Assembly (NCBI GenBank): GCA_003550325.1 | Contig: QKWP01000604.1 | Coordinates: 58,563-122,562, forward strand | DNA: 64,000 nt | From: Gigaspora rosea | Taxonomy: Eukaryota > Glomeromycota > Glomeromycetes > Diversisporales > Gigasporaceae | Reading direction: 5' to 3' | Shown here: piece by piece, positions 34,074 through 47,582 of the stretch | How positions within the stretch are numbered: position 1 is the stretch's first letter | How the letters are laid out: each line of letters begins with the position of its first letter | Program-made: the position numbers and the translations under genes | Notes under the pieces: generated by a model | Told to the model about the DNA's origin: nothing | Databases searched by the model: none | Seen by the model: the letters and a program-made list of their open reading frames with translations, nothing else

Positions 34074-35059
34074 TTGTTACATTACGTACGTAATTGAGTT
34101 TAATGTAATTTGTAATTTTGAACATAACGACTTGTAAAATTAAATTTTATTTTAGTTGAGTTTGAAACGTTTATTGGTCTTATAAAACAGTAATTTATTT
34201 TTATTTTTTTATTTTTTTTTATATACATTGCTGTGAGGTTTTCTTCAAGTCTATTAGTAAATTCACTATATTGAGAAGATTTTTATTATCTAAACTGTTC
34301 TTCACTATAACAAAAGTTTCACTATAACAGGAGAGTTCACTATTACGAGAATGACTTATATTAATAATAAAGAATATAAACATACTTTATTTTACGATTT
34401 TAAAACTAAGTACATTAATTTTTAAATGGAAATTTGAACATCTAACCTAATTCCTTTTCTTTTTTATGCAAGCTATTATCGTCCAAAACAAAATGAGCTG
34501 CACCTCCCAACATGGGAGTAATATTATTGTAACATTTGGTAAAAACCATTTTCAATCAAGATAATAAAAATACATTCTGTTATTTTTTTTTTTTTGGAAG
34601 GAATTTAAAATGAATGAACTTGACATATTATACCAAAAATTAATCTGTAAGCGAAACGCCTGGTGTTTTTATTATCATCGCAATGGTAAAAACAAAAATT
34701 TCGAACTAGGTAACCTTTGTTCTAGAACTTTTGAATAAATGCTAGTTGTATTATAACTTTACCATGTGAGAATAATGCATACAAGATGTATAACAGTTTA
34801 TCGTTTATCGTTATGGTTACATGATATTGAAGCTATCTCGAGATGGCGTAATCTGAATTCACAAGAATATAATCTGCACCATACAATTTAACTTAACTAT
34901 ACCTACAATACGTCCACAGTATCCTTTACATTTTTTAACATTTATACCATTTTGTGCATATACATCTTCCAAGTACTAATTATGGAACTTAAATTTGTAC
35001 ACGTTCTTCCAATGATTCTGACGGTAGTAGTGATTTGACCTGATTAGCACTTAGATACT
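33534..35059. repeat. 3' flank and spacer of kinase block, copy C
   Basis: Colinear with 9778-12880 and 13159-15280. It contains a T run of about 44 bases (34028-34071), likely the tail of an old retro-insertion or a homopolymer expansion. The ORF at 33669-33854 (minus) is not conserved. No gene is seen. Confidence 0.7.
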
Positions 35060-36425
35060 TTAATTTCACAAAATTCAAGCGTTCCATTTTTAAAATATAA
35101 AGAATAGATTCGGATATACAGTAAATAGCTTGGATATCTGCGAAATGGTGTTTTTCGTTCTATTAAAATTTGTAATTTATTATTACTTAATGTGCCACCA
35201 ACCTAGCACACGTTCAAACGATCTTGAAAATTCAAGATTTCACCAGTATTTAAAATATTTTTGGTATTAGGATCTTATCCTTATGAACTATAAATTACTA
35301 CACTAAAAGTTTTTTTTTTTTAATTCCCATAACCGGTTGTTACCGGTTAACTTTGAAAATGTCGGTTCGAATAACCGATTGATGTTTTTTGCCTGGGTCA
35401 AATCATTAATTGACGGACGACCTGATTGAATGATGGACTTTACTCCAAAAATAATAACGTATTTGAGAAATTACTTCCATACTTTTAATGTGAAATACGG
35501 TAAAAAAAAAAAATAAAAATAAATAGCCATCATTTGTTTATTTCTCAGAAGTGCTTATGATAAACATTTCTTTTTAATTTGATTATAAAATCAGATTCCG
35601 CATTTCTCCAGGTTGAGCCGTACAGTAAGAAGTATTCGTTAAACTGCTAAACCAAACCATGTTAAAATTACAACGTTCAAATTTGTTATATAACTAGAGT
35701 TTAAACCCGTTTTTTTTTTATATGTTAAAACTGATTAAACCCGATTTTAATATAAGAAAATAAAACCGGTTTCAGATTGATTTATTTGTGGTACTTCAAC
35801 CTAAACAATATAAATGTTGGTTTTGTTTTGAGCACGAAAATAAATATTTGGTACTCGTGATTGTTCTGTGACCCCAAATGCTAAAATCAAACCCACCCTG
35901 TGTTCTAAATGCCAAGAAATAATTTACATAAATTTTTTTTTTATTAAATTAATTTAAAATTAACGTTATTATCATCCAATTTATTATATTATTATTATTA
36001 TTCAGTTTTAAATAAAATGATATTACATTTTATAAATTGTAATCTACGTATAAATAATTACGAATGATTACTCTCTTTCGAAATTTCAAACCGATGAGAC
36101 TTTGAACGCTTTATAGATGCCGTGCATATCTAATATTGGTCTTTATAACTATAATGCAAATAATAGCTCTCTAATCATATATTATACTTTTTTTTTTCTT
36201 ATACTGTAGCATTATAAGAAAGTCAATTGATTTTACTAAAGATAAAAACAAAAAAATAAAAATAAATTAAATAACTTTTAAATTCAATAATGTTGATATT
36301 TTATTTCTGTCATTAAGATTTTGTAAACTTAATACTCAGAAAATAATCGATAAAATTTATACGATTATATTTATTAATACTATACATGATTACAAAATAT
36401 AAGAAATAAAGTTAGAACATCGAAA
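35060..36425. repeat. shared flank, now downstream of the DUF202 gene (block I)
   Basis: Homologous to the 5' flanks of the kinase blocks (2990-4329, 15281-16510) and to 45600-47270, but more diverged. Here it leads into the 3' end of a different gene. This links the two block families by ancestry. Non-coding. Confidence 0.72.
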
Positions 36426-36737
36426 TTAGCGCAAGATCGAGATAAGTAATAACAAAGAAATGTAACCCATCAAAGCAATAAATCCTGATATTGCAACATA
36501 ACCACCACTAGTAACAAATGGTTTAGAATGATCAAGTACACCCTCAAGATTATGTAATCGTCTATGATAAGCAATGACAAGAAATGCAATTCCCAACGCT
36601 AAAAATACCATACCGATTCCAAAGAAAGCTGGTTCAAACAATCGAATGATAAATATAGAGAAAGCAAATTGTGCTAAACTTGTTCTCCAGTAAGCTTGTT
36701 CATATGTTCTTTGACGGGCTGATAAAAGTAGAGACAT
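36426..36737 (-). CDS. DUF202 family small membrane protein
   Basis: A single-exon product of 103 aa. It has an RTYEQAYWRTSLAQFAFSIF start (DUF202 signature of Arg, Trp/Arg-Thr-Ser before the first helix) and three hydrophobic segments, at about residues 20-36, 38-57 and 80-101, with the basic AYHRRLHNLEG loop between helices 2 and 3. Fungal DUF202 proteins are small three-helix membrane proteins; the fold also occurs at the end of vacuolar transporter chaperone subunits. No specific role can be assigned. A damaged copy lies at 47271-47582. An upstream exon cannot be excluded. Confidence 0.75.
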   Translation of the reverse strand: MSLLLSARQRTYEQAYWRTSLAQFAFSIFIIRLFEPAFFGIGMVFLALGIAFLVIAYHRRLHNLEGVLDHSKPFVTSGGYVAISGFIALMGYISLLLLISILR

Positions 36738-39029
36738 TAGTAGAGTTAGAGTTAAACGTTAAAGAAAAAAAAAAGTTATAACTTTGTTTATTTATTTATT
36801 TATTAATTTTTTTTTTACCTCTTTTCATTGTTTACATTGGTTAAAAATAAAAAAGAATGCATTTAACAATCTATCGAACAAGATTAGATTAATCATTTTA
36901 CCTCATCTCAACTAATTCATCAGACGTTAACTTTATTTCATCCATCGTCATTTTTCTCAAGTTAGTATTTATTGTTATATAATTATATATAGCTCCTTCG
37001 AAGATGTCGATAGAATTTTAATAATATATTTTTAAATTTCTAGTTAAAAATTCCAATATTAAATCATCTTAATAAAGTTTCATTAATCGATAATCTAACC
37101 TTTTATCTGGTTTTTTTCCCTCAATCTATATCTGGTTAAACTTAGCGTTATCATGTATCACATGATAGTAAACGTTAATTTTTATGATAACCTCTTTAGG
37201 TAAAGTTGTGCATAATTTTGGATTGCTCATTACGTAATTACCAAAAGTCCCCAACATGTGTAACAAAGCAAAGCTATATTTTGCACTTTTCGGGTTTTTA
37301 ATAACAAAAAGACTTACTTGTATGTAAAATTATGTCATTTTTAACCCTTCAAAATATAAATATATATTGTGGCAAATGTTGAGATTGGCTGAAGCTGAGA
37401 TCTTGGGCCGTTTTTGTCAGCCTTTTTTTAGAATTAGGTTAAAGGTTTTAGGGTTAGTTTTATTAATAAAAGAACATAAGTGAATTTTAGTAGGTATTAG
37501 AGACCCAAACTTCAATCTCATCTTCAGCCGCCAGCCACAATCATAATAAACCTGTTAACAGTTTTTAGTACGTACGTACATATCAAAAAACTATCGTTTT
37601 AAATATACAGTATGCTTCCAAAAAATTTTGCTCTTTATCATTGGACCTTAGTCCATACCGCAGTATATTTATAATGGTAATAGCTGATAGAGTTTAGGTT
37701 ATCCTAATTTGAGTGCATTATTTGCTACATTATCTTAACGTTAATACTAAACATAGTGGTAAATTATAGTTTCTATATGGAAATATACGGAATCGGAAGG
37801 GAAAAAAGTGAGTTTCAAGAAAATTTCTATTCTAAGTAATCATAAACTCCGTTATAGGGTATATCTGATATGACATTAAAAATTTCTTTATCACGCAGTA
37901 TAATGATCATCATGACTCAAACAATTAAAACAAATATTTATTATGTCACTTATAAACAAATATATATTTATTATGTCTCAATTATTTGCCTATAATGTTT
38001 TAATGTTGAGGATAAACATTACTTTACGCCAAAAACGTGTGAATTCACATGTTACTAGTTTGTAAGAAAAATCGTGGGATCATGTGCATTATGTGATAAA
38101 TAAAAACAATCGTGAAATCTTAACGATGAATCATAGAAGCCAATGTACTGTACAGTCTAGTTTACTCCTTCGCATTTAAGAATAGCAAACTACTGTATAT
38201 GAGTAAATCATCCATGCTTTTTATATATATACTTTGATAAAATATCCTAAGATCAAGTGACTTAAACATATTATTTTTTAAATATCATTTGGATCATCTT
38301 AATGAGACGATTCAAACAATATAAAATCTTAAATGTTTAACTACTTTTGGTTTTAAAATATTGTTATTAAAAAAAGAAATTTTCAAAAGCATGATTTACA
38401 GGTTTTCTCTTCCCGTCACTCATATAGGATCCATTGTGTTTTAAATAAAAACTTGCATTTATAGTGTTAGTTATGAACGGGCTGCCTTGGCAGTAATTAG
38501 GTCATCTCCGAAACAATAAAGTTAATTCCGCAGATTTTATAATAAAAATTTGTCACATGGTTTTAATAAAATTTGCGGAAATTTTTTCCGCCAATGATTA
38601 CATAGTACGTACCTGCCGGATAAACTTTTAATTTGATTTGTTACATGAATTTCAGGAGTTAGATGATCCAAAACTAATGTGCATTATTAAGGAATCTAGA
38701 AATTTCTAGCGGAAAAAATTTTTTCACTGCGTTCAGAACAATAAATTTGCATTTTGTAATTAATGTATTGTATAATATGTTATTATTAATGTATTTTGCT
38801 GTTTAAATTTACAGCAATGGTAATAATGGCATTGTTTACTTGAATGGAAATAAAAATATCTTAAAGAAATACATATTTTTGCGATGACCAAAAAAAAAAA
38901 GCCTTGAATAAATATAGAAATCTGAATTAAACTTTGTGACATATGAAGGGCTAAAAATATATAAATAATGATGGATTTAATTTTATTACTTGTTAAGTTT
39001 TTATTTATTAAAAGTTTATTAATCTAACG
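36738..39029. other. intergenic region between DUF202 and F-box genes (block I)
   Basis: 2.3 kb, A+T-rich, repeated at 47583-49801 and, from 37550 on, at 54973-56506. It may hold a degenerate inverted-repeat element at 37369-37550 (ATTGTGGC start, GCCACAAT end, with GGCTGAAG/CTTCAGCC inside). DUF202 and the F-box gene are divergent here, so both promoters should lie within. The ORF 38760-38942 is not conserved. Confidence 0.6.
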
Positions 39030-40109
39030 ATGCCAACAGATACTATTAAACCATACTTAGTTACAGACGTTTTGATAAAGATTTTTAAAATTCTCGATAC
39101 TCATGATTTACTTTCTGCACTTTTAGTTAATCGAGAATGGTGTCAAGTTGCTGTTCCAATGTATTGGAGAGCTCCTTTCAGTTATAAGAAAAAAAGAAGC
39201 ATACTAGCATTAAAAATTTATAATTTATTTATTAATCAAACAAATAACACAAATTATTCGTCACAAACTACAATTCAAAACCCTCCAACACTTTACGATT
39301 ATCCACTTTTCCTTAAAGAACTCAATTATACAAACTTACTGGAACTTGATAAAGTGATCATAAATATTGATGCAATATTTAAAATGTTAACAAGTCGTGG
39401 TGTCCATCTGAATACTTTTATTATGGATAATAGTGGTACAAATAAAGAACGCATTTATGGTTTATGGACAAAATCATGCTATGCTCCAATATTCAGTTCT
39501 CTTGTTCATGTCGAAATACATGCTCCTTTTCCAAAAAATTGTGTCATTAAGGCACTGGCTGATAATTGCACAAAATTGGTATGTATGCTTATAATTATTC
39601 TTAGGCGTTAAATTTAACAATAATAATTCTTATAATCAATACTTCATTTTCTCTAGTCATACCTTGATATTAATCTTTATGATAATTGTATTGTCCGTGT
39701 TGAAGAATTACTCAATTATCTTAATGAACTTTTTTCTGCTCAGAAACGCCTTTCAAATATTCGGTTAGTATTTCCAAATGGTCCTGGAAAAAAGCTAATC
39801 AACATATTGAAATCCCAACTTGAATCCTTTAAACACCTCGAACTTGCCAAGTGGAACTTCAACGATTGTGATTGGAAATGGTTGAAAAAATGTTCAAACT
39901 TGACCGAATTTGCAATGACAAATCCTCAAACTCAAGTCACTGATATTTTAGGCCTTGAATATGATTTTTATCGTTTGAAAATATCAAAAAATTCTAAAAT
40001 TACGACTGCACATTGGCATTTTGATAAGATCGATAAAATTTCTTTGGCATCAAATTTTTATTTCCATCCAGAAAAACTTTTAGTGGATCAATATCATGAT
40101 GATTCTTAA
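39030..40109 (+). CDS. F-box protein, block I
   Basis: Two exons, 39030-39578 and 39657-40109, joined by a 78-bp phase-0 GT-AG intron, give 333 aa. Residues 1-50 are an F-box: YLVTDVLIKIFKILDTHDLL, LVNREWCQVAVPMYW, APF. The rest has spaced Leu-rich segments (FLKELNYTNLLELDKVII, LESFKHLELAKWNF, CPNLTEF-like) that look like irregular LRRs. F-box proteins of this kind recruit targets to SCF ubiquitin ligases through Skp1. The start follows the conserved ATGCCAACAGATAC, which is kept in all three copies. The gene is about 96% identical to 56507-57592. Confidence 0.86.
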
Positions 40110-40582
40110 ATTGTAATCAAATAAATTTTTTCTCTTCACTTTTTTTTTTTTTTTTTTTTTCAATGCAATTTACTTTAGTATATTCTAAATTATTAATTTT
40201 TTCATTAACTTATCATAAAATGCTTTTGTATACAATAATTAGATATCGCTTTCTTATTTTATTTCATTACAACTTATATATTTTCAAATAAAACCTTGCA
40301 TAATAAAAGAAAAATATCAATATAAAAAAGGTTTTATTTTATGGTTTGCCATGTTTACACGACATTATTTCAATGTTATTAATTATGGCTTTAATCACCA
40401 AAATTATATACTACGTGAAATAAAATCGCTCCGAATAATTATCCATATCGGATTGATCAGTGATTCGCATATTTTGAACGGATTAAACGGATTACACAAA
40501 ACCCGTATTTTGATGACTGCATTGTGTGACGTATAGATATATATAAATTTTTGTTACGATTGTATATTTACTAAAAAAATCT
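40110..40582. other. intergenic, F-box to Sel1-kinase (block I)
   Basis: Non-coding, with a T run at 40140-40160. It shares sequence with 50840-51684 and 57593-59342, which carry extra MITEs. The ORF at 40351-40536 is not preserved in the other blocks. Confidence 0.6.
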
Positions 40583-42543
40583 ATGGATTATATAATTAAA
40601 TTCAAACAAAATTTGAAATCCTTAGAATTGCAATCTGCTATCATCATGACATAGGCACAACCAAGGATGAAAGAAAGGCATTTGAGTGGTATTTGAAATC
40701 TGCTGAAAATGGTAATTCGTATGGGCAAAGTAACCTTGGATTCTGCTATCGGAATGGCATAGGCACAACCAAGGATGAAAGAAAGGCATTTGAGTGGTAT
40801 TTGAAATCTGCTGAAAATGGTAATTCGTATGGGCAATATAACATTGGAACCTGCTATCAGAGTGGCATAGGCACAACCAAGAATGAAAGAGAGGCATTTG
40901 AGTGGTATCTGAAATCTGCTGAAAATGGCCATTCATATGGGCAATATAACCTTGGATTCTGTTACCGACTTGGTATAGGCACGGCCAAGGATGAAAAAAA
41001 AAGCATTTGAATGGTATTTGGAATCTGCTGAAAATGATAATTCAGAAGGGCAAAATAACCTAGGATTCTGTTACCAATTTGGTATAGGCACAGCCAAGGA
41101 TGAAAAAAAGGCATTTGAATGGTTTTTAAAATCTGCTGAAGGTGGTAATTATCTTGGACAAAATAATCTTGGAATGTGCTATGAGAAAGGAATAGGTACT
41201 AACAAAGATGAAAATAAGGCATTTGAATGGTATCTAAAATCTGCTGAAAATGGGAATTCTAGTGGACAACGTAGAGTTGGGTTATGTTATCGAAATGGCT
41301 ATGGGACATCTCCTAATCAAGAAAAGGCTTTTGAATGGCTACAAAAAGCAAAAAATATAATTCAAAAAAAATTGGATTATAAAAATATTGATGATAAAAA
41401 TATTGATGATTCTCTAAAAGAATCATTACTTGAAAATAATATACCATGGATTCCATTTAATGAGTTAGAATTTATAAAAGAAATCGGAAAAGGCGGATTT
41501 GCCACAGTGTATTTGACTAATTGGCGTACACTTATAAATAATGTTAGTGATCACATTATTGTTGCACTTAAATTATTTCATGGCTCAAAAAACAGCTGTA
41601 AGGAGCTTATAAAAGAAAGTAATCATTCATTTTTATCTAATTATTTATTGTTGTTATTTGTAATTATGATTTATTAATATGACTAAAGTTAGCTGCATAT
41701 TCAAATATTGGAAGTAAAAACCCCACATTTTTGCAATGTCATGGAATATCAAAAGATAGAAATACAGATAAGTATATTTTAGTTATTCAATATGCTCCAA
41801 TGGGATCTTTACGTGATAATCTTTATGAAGTTGCGCAAATGAATTGGGAGAAAAAATTGAATTTATTATCATACATTGCATCTGGTCTTGAATTAATTCA
41901 TTCGAATAATTTTGTTCATTGTGATTTGCATAGTGGAAATATATTTCAAAACGATTTATATAATGCTTATATTGGTGATTTGGGAATTTCAATATCAATG
42001 AATAAAACATTAGACCAATCTGATGGAATTTATGGAGCATTACCTTATGTGGCTCCTGAAGTCTTGCAAGGAAAATCGTATACTCATGCATCGGATGTTT
42101 ATTATTTTGGGATGATCATGTGGGAAATCTCTTCTGGAAATCCTGTATTTTTTGAATATTATGATGATAAAGAACTAGCATTGGGAATTTATGCTGGCTT
42201 AAGACCAACTATTGTTAAAGGTATAGTATCGTGCTATGAAAACCTTTTAAAGAAGTGTTGGGATGCAGATCCAGAGAAACGACCGACTGCTAAAGAAATT
42301 CATAAAATTATTTTAAGTTGGAAAAATGATGATAAAATTTTATCTGAATTTTTAAGATCTGATAAAGAAATAGTTATCAAAAGTAAAATTAGTAAAAATG
42401 ATTTTGATTTTAATACAATTTATACTAGCAAGTTTATTAATTATGTTAATCAGAAATCAACTACGGATGAAATTAATTTTGATAATAATATTTCTATTAA
42501 AAATATTGTTAGTAAACCTGTAGAAGAATTAGACTTTGATTAA
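40583..42543 (+). pseudogene. Sel1-repeat protein kinase, damaged, block I
   Basis: Homologous to the open gene at 51685-53561. The ATG at 40583 is followed by a rearranged first repeat and a stop after 23 codons (40652). Sel1 repeats then run (AFEWYLKSAENG, GQ.NLG.CY..GIGT) to 40990, where an A run is one base too long and the frame shifts. From 40991 the frame gives further repeats and the kinase N-lobe (GKGGFATV, VALK). An extra A precedes the splice donor near 41618. Exon 2 (41689-42543) is fully open with HCDLHSGN, DLG and APE, and DVYYFG in place of DVYSFG. At least three lesions affect the reading frame, two of them homopolymer length changes that could be sequencing errors. Confidence 0.78.
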
Positions 42544-44146
42544 CTTTAGTTTTTATACGTTTATGTATCTTTAAATTTATTTTCAAAAGCAAATTACATT
42601 TTTAAATGATATATTTCATGATCGCGCATATATTTGACGGTTTATTCAAAATTTTTTATAACTTAACTATTACAGTATGTCTTAAATAAAAAAATGTTCG
42701 ATATCGCTATATAGTTTGATCATAAAGTGAAATCATGAAATCGTGGTCATTCAAAAAGCATCGTTCCTAATTCGCGTTCTGTCAAAAATCTTAATATAAT
42801 CTTAACACATTATGCTATATTGCATTCATTGTTGACTTATTGAAATTAGAAGTATGATTAAATGAAAGTAATATATAGATCGAGAACAACAATTGTTAAT
42901 CTTAAACCCTGATGCTAATGTAGACCATACAATATGAATTATAAGATATCCAGGCGACCTCCAAAACTAGGCCAAGTGGTTTGAACAGAAGCTGCGGCAT
43001 GTACAATTATATGTTCCAATAATTTTATGCAACTTTCTTTTCTGAGACAGAAATAATAATAACAGATGCTGCTGCTGCGGCACAAATCCAGTTTTTTGAG
43101 GTCGTTTGGACATCTCGTGAATGATAACTTCAATTTTAAAGTATCAAGAGAGACACTTTAAAAAAATAGGCTTTGGTATAGCAACAGTGTTGTTAACTGG
43201 ACTAAGTAGGCGTAATGTCAATTGAAATTGAATAGATATCCAATTCCAATTGGACTGTATCCAGACCAAATTAATAACATTGTTAAATAGTTATTATTTT
43301 AATAGGTCATTTTTTAGCTTTATTTCATATAAATAAATAACTATCGTAAAAGAATTTCACAATCACATAATACAGTAATAGAACAATCAACATCATTTAC
43401 AAAAAAAAAAAAAAATTAACTGTCATATAAGAGCGCAAAATTCACAAAGCACAATAAACTTTGTTACAAAAAATTTTTTCTTAGGTTTGACGAAAAAAAA
43501 TGGTTATTTTTTTTGGCTCTATATTACTTCAAAAAAAAAAAAAAATTTCCAAAAAAAAAAAATTATTGTCCAAGCCACCTGATTTCTGTTACAATCAAAC
43601 TAAAGAAAAAAAACAAATACACAATCAAATTTTTTATAAAACAATTCTGTTTTTGATAAAAAAATATTATTCCTGATTATATTCATTGTCACGATGTGAC
43701 AACGAAAATTTAAGCAACTTTCAATGTTTCGAATTTGAATCATAATCCGATAGTGTCAAAATCTTGATAAGTTAACCTAGATTAGCATTAGGTATAGTTC
43801 TGGTCAAATTTTGTCAGGATTTTGCTCGTTGGGATTCTGTTTGCCGGGATTTTGCCAAAATTCCGATTGTTCCATCTGAATAAATACGATGTTTTTTGAA
43901 TGACACAGCAGCCGCAGCATTAATTTTATTTCGTAATGCGAAGCCTGTTCAATAGAACTTGCTTTCTTTTTGTTTGAATCGGTTTTTGCTCTTAGTTTGC
44001 ATTCAATGATATTTATTAATAAATTTACACTTATTTTTAAAGAAAAAGGAAATACAAAAAAATTATATGAAGTTAAACAAATTACACTTATATACAATAC
44101 GATGTTGAGAATATTTTGATCAAGAAGTAATTTTAGTTACGAGAGA
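42544..44146. other. 3' flank of block I
   Basis: 42544-43330 is repeated at 53562-54300 and, after insertions, at 62400-63760. 43330-43530 recurs only at 63740-63930. It contains several A runs. The minus-strand ORFs at 42939-43133 and 43804-44097 are not convincing; the second ends in a GGGATTTTG-type DNA repeat (43818-43856). No gene is supported. Confidence 0.6.
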
Positions 44147-44156
44147 AGCATGGTTT

Positions 44157-44329
44157 AGAGTTAACACCTCTATCCGGATATATACTATGTCATGTGATAT
44201 GACGTGACATAGTGTTTTTATATCCGGATATAAATAAATCCGGATTTAAATTTAAATCCGGATATATACTATGTTAAAACCGGATAAATCCGGATATAAA
44301 AAATATATCTGGATAGAGGTATTAACTCT
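44157..44329. mobile_element. 173-bp palindromic MITE
   Basis: Termini AGAGTTAACACCTCTATCCGG and the inverted CTGGATAGAGGTATTAACTCT. It is flanked by AGCATGGTTT at 44147-44156 and 44330-44339, an exact 10-bp target duplication. The interior is made of repeated ATCCGGATAT motifs. Non-coding. The length of the duplication suggests a Mutator-like origin. Confidence 0.87.
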
Positions 44330-44373
44330 AGCATGGTTTCATGTGCAATCCATATTTAACAATTTGAAGATAA

Positions 44374-44520
44374 ACAAGCGGAAATAGTTGATTAAATAAT
44401 TGTATTAAAGAATTTCAAAATTTCAACTTAGGATTAGTATAATCATATTGAATGAATTCCATTTGATCAGTTAGATTGTATTAAAATTTTAAAAGTTTGC
44501 TTAGTGTATTTTTGTAACCA
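44374..44520 (+). pseudogene. relic of a kinase zinc-motif/N-lobe exon
   Basis: By eye the stretch gives TSGN, then CIKEFQ (44401-44418), then, after indels, IE-stop-IPFDQLDCIK (near 44447-44485), followed by a trace of VYFCN. This is the order seen in kinase modules (TSGNKNIDDCIKEFQ...IEWIPFDKLNIIK). The Trp codon of EWIPF is TGA. The relic has no start, no cysteine motif and no catalytic lobe left. It shows that a gene of the copy A/C type, or the ancestor of the Sel1 kinases, once lay here. Confidence 0.62.
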
Positions 44521-45540
44521 AACCCAGCTTTTGTAAGTTTTTGAGAAAACTTTTCAAGATATATATAAATAAAAAATGAGTTAGCATAGAATTAAATAGC
44601 CTGTATCGGTATTTCAATTATTTATTGTAATCATTCTAATATCATCGATGTATTGTTTTTATTAAATGTATCATATTCTGTTATGAATAAGTACTACACC
44701 TCGACACCATTTTTTTTAAATATCAGATTAACGTGAATAACTTGGCTAAAGATCTCATCTTAATTTGATATTTAAAAAAATGGATAAAGCGTATTGTAAA
44801 ATATTTGATCATACAAATAATGAAGGTATTTATATTTAGGCAATGAGTATAATGGCACATAGGGTAATGCTGTGTATCAAAATAACTCATGAAAAACAGT
44901 ATTTTCTTTTATCCACTAAAGAAAATATAGGAGATACAGTTTTTTAGATACCTTCAAAACTTGGTATAATTAATTAATTTTTTATTAATTAACTTTCATG
45001 TTATATGTCTTGGAGCAGAAAATTTATTTTGTTCTAACATTTAATATGAAGATCGATTAATAAAAGTTAAACAAATTATATCGAAATTTGATATTTAAAT
45101 TGATTTGCTTAGTAAAAAATTCCTATTTTGCATAAAATAACTATTTGCTAAAGAAGATTGATTACATAAATTATATATTGCTGTATTGTAATACTCTAAT
45201 AGGTTGGTTGACTATATTACTCTCCAAACTTAAAATCTTTATTTTTTAATAGTTTTAGATAAATAATAAAACAGTATAAAGTTATTATCAAAGTTATTTT
45301 TTTATTTAATTAAAGTATACTGTAATGTTGTAGTGTGTATGCACAAAATATTAATTGATTTGATTTGCAAATTAATGTATTTTATAAATTATAAACCAAA
45401 AAATTAAATCTAATTTAAATTAGGATAGGAGTTAGCTTTAGAATAAAAAAATTATAGTTTATACTAAAATTTTGCAAGGAGTATTTTTTGCTAGACCCAG
45501 AAATGCGGTTTCACAAACAAAATTTTGAGTACTTTACCTA
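44521..45540. other. A+T-rich spacer between blocks I and II
   Basis: No open gene, no clear repeat and no RNA gene that I can recognise. Confidence 0.5.
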
Positions 45541-47270
45541 TAATACATCTACAATACCTATTACATTTTTTTAACATTAATAATATCATTTCAGCATATA
45601 CATCTTCCAAGTACTAATTATGGAACGTAAATTTGTACGCGTTCTTCCAATGATTCTGACGGTAGTGACTTGGCCCGGTTAGTACGGTTGAGCGGTTAAG
45701 AATTACAACCAAACCGGTTGGTCTTGGCACAATTTAGTGCTATATAAAACATAAAGGATAAAAATATGTAATCTTTTTAGTTGCAATATTTTAGACCTAA
45801 GATTCTGACACATTTCTTGAATACTGAATTATTGGTGTTATCGTATTAGACACTGAAATCTCACCAAAGTACAAGCATTCCATTTTAAAATAAAAATAAT
45901 AGATTCAGATAGAAACAACTTGGATATCTTTGAAATGGTGTTCTTCGACGACAACGAGAATGAGGAGAAGCAGGAATAAAATAATTATCTAGCGGAAAAT
46001 AAAAACAACCAATTGACCGACAGTTTTTAATTTATAGCGTTTAATTTTTTTCTGTTCTTCATTAAATCGTACTATTAAAATTTGTAATTAATGTGCCACC
46101 AATATAGCACACGTTCAGGCGATCCTGAAAGTTCAAGATCTCACCAATATTTAAACTATTTTTGACATTAGAGTCTCGTCCTTATGAACTATGCATTGCT
46201 ATATTAAAAGTTTTTTTTTTTTTAATTCCCATAACCGGTTGTGACCAGTTAACTTTGAAAATTTAGTTCGAATAAGTTTTTTGCCTGGATCAAATCACTA
46301 ATTGACGGACGACCTGATTGAATGGACTTTATTCCAAAAATAATAACGTATTTGAAAAATTGTTTCCATACTTTTAATGTGAAATATGGTAAAAAAAAAA
46401 AAAATAAATAAATAAAATAAAATAGGCATCATTTTTTTTTTTATTCCTTAGATGTGCTTATGATAAAGATATTTCTTTTAATTTGATTGTAAACTCAGAT
46501 TCGGATTTCTCAGGTCGAGCCGTACAGTAAGAAGTATTCAATCAAAACACCCATGTTAAAATTATACGTTCAAATTTGTTATATAACTAGAGTTTATTTT
46601 TTTCATATGTTAAAAACTGATTAAAACCGATTTGGATATAAGAACAAACCGGTTCCAAACTCTATATACGTTAACTTTTGACTTATTTGTGGTTTTAACA
46701 TTAAGCATGAAAATAAACATTAATCTAAATTTATAAAATTAACTGCCAAGAAATAATTTACATAAATTTTTTTATAAATTAAGTTATTACTATTCAGTTT
46801 TAAAATTAATGTTATTATTATCCAGTTTATTATTAAAATGATATTACATTTTAAAAATTGTAATCTATAAATAATTACGAATGAATGATTGCCTCTTTTG
46901 AAATTTCAAACCGATGAGACTTTGACGTGCATATCTAATATTGGTCTTTATAACTATAATGCAAATAATAGCTCTCTAACAATATAGTATACTTTTTTAT
47001 ACTATAGCATTATAAGAAAGTCAATTGATTTTTGCTAAAGATAAAAACAAAAAATAAATATATTTAAATAAACTTTAAATTCAATAATGTTGATATTTTT
47101 ATTTCTGTCATTAAGTTTTGTAAACTTAATATTCAGAATATAATCGATAAAATTTATATGATTATATTTATTAATACTATACATGATCAAAAATAATTAA
47201 AAATACATAGAAGTGAATAAACTTACAAATAAACTTACAAAATATAAGAAATAAAATTAAACCATTGAAA
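45541..47270. repeat. shared flank, block II
   Basis: Matches 34920-36425 with many small indels. A short insertion is seen at about 45945-46075. Non-coding. Confidence 0.7.
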
Positions 47271-47582
47271 TTAGCACAGGATCAAGATAAGCAATAACAA
47301 AGAAAGGTAACCCAACATAGCAATCAATCCTGTTATTTGGATATAACCACCACTAGTAACAATGGTTTTAGAAGGAACAAGTACGTACATTATCGAGATT
47401 ATGCCGTCGTCTATGAAAAGCAATGGCAAGAAATGCAGTTCCCAACGCTATAAATACTATACAGATTCCAAAGAAAGCAGGTTAAACACTCGAATGATAA
47501 ATATAGAGGACGCAAATTGTGATAAACTTGTTCTCCAGTAAGCTTGTTCATATGTTCCTTGACGGGCTGATAAAAGTAGATA
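47271..47582 (-). pseudogene. DUF202 pseudogene
   Basis: Aligned to 36426-36737 base by base, with several 1-4 base indels (near 47375-47410 and 47480) and substitutions. The start codon is lost (CAT on the plus strand is changed at the 47582 end). The arrangement relative to the F-box copy downstream is the same as in block I. Confidence 0.85.

Noticed and set aside
36426..36737. Bacterial origin for the DUF202 gene
   Set aside because: DUF202 proteins occur in fungi as well, and base composition matches the neighbours; no support for transfer.
43804..44097. 97-aa minus-strand ORF ending in NPGKQNPNEQNPDKI
   Set aside because: The end is a simple GGGATTTTG-type DNA repeat and the rest has no recognisable domain or conserved copy.
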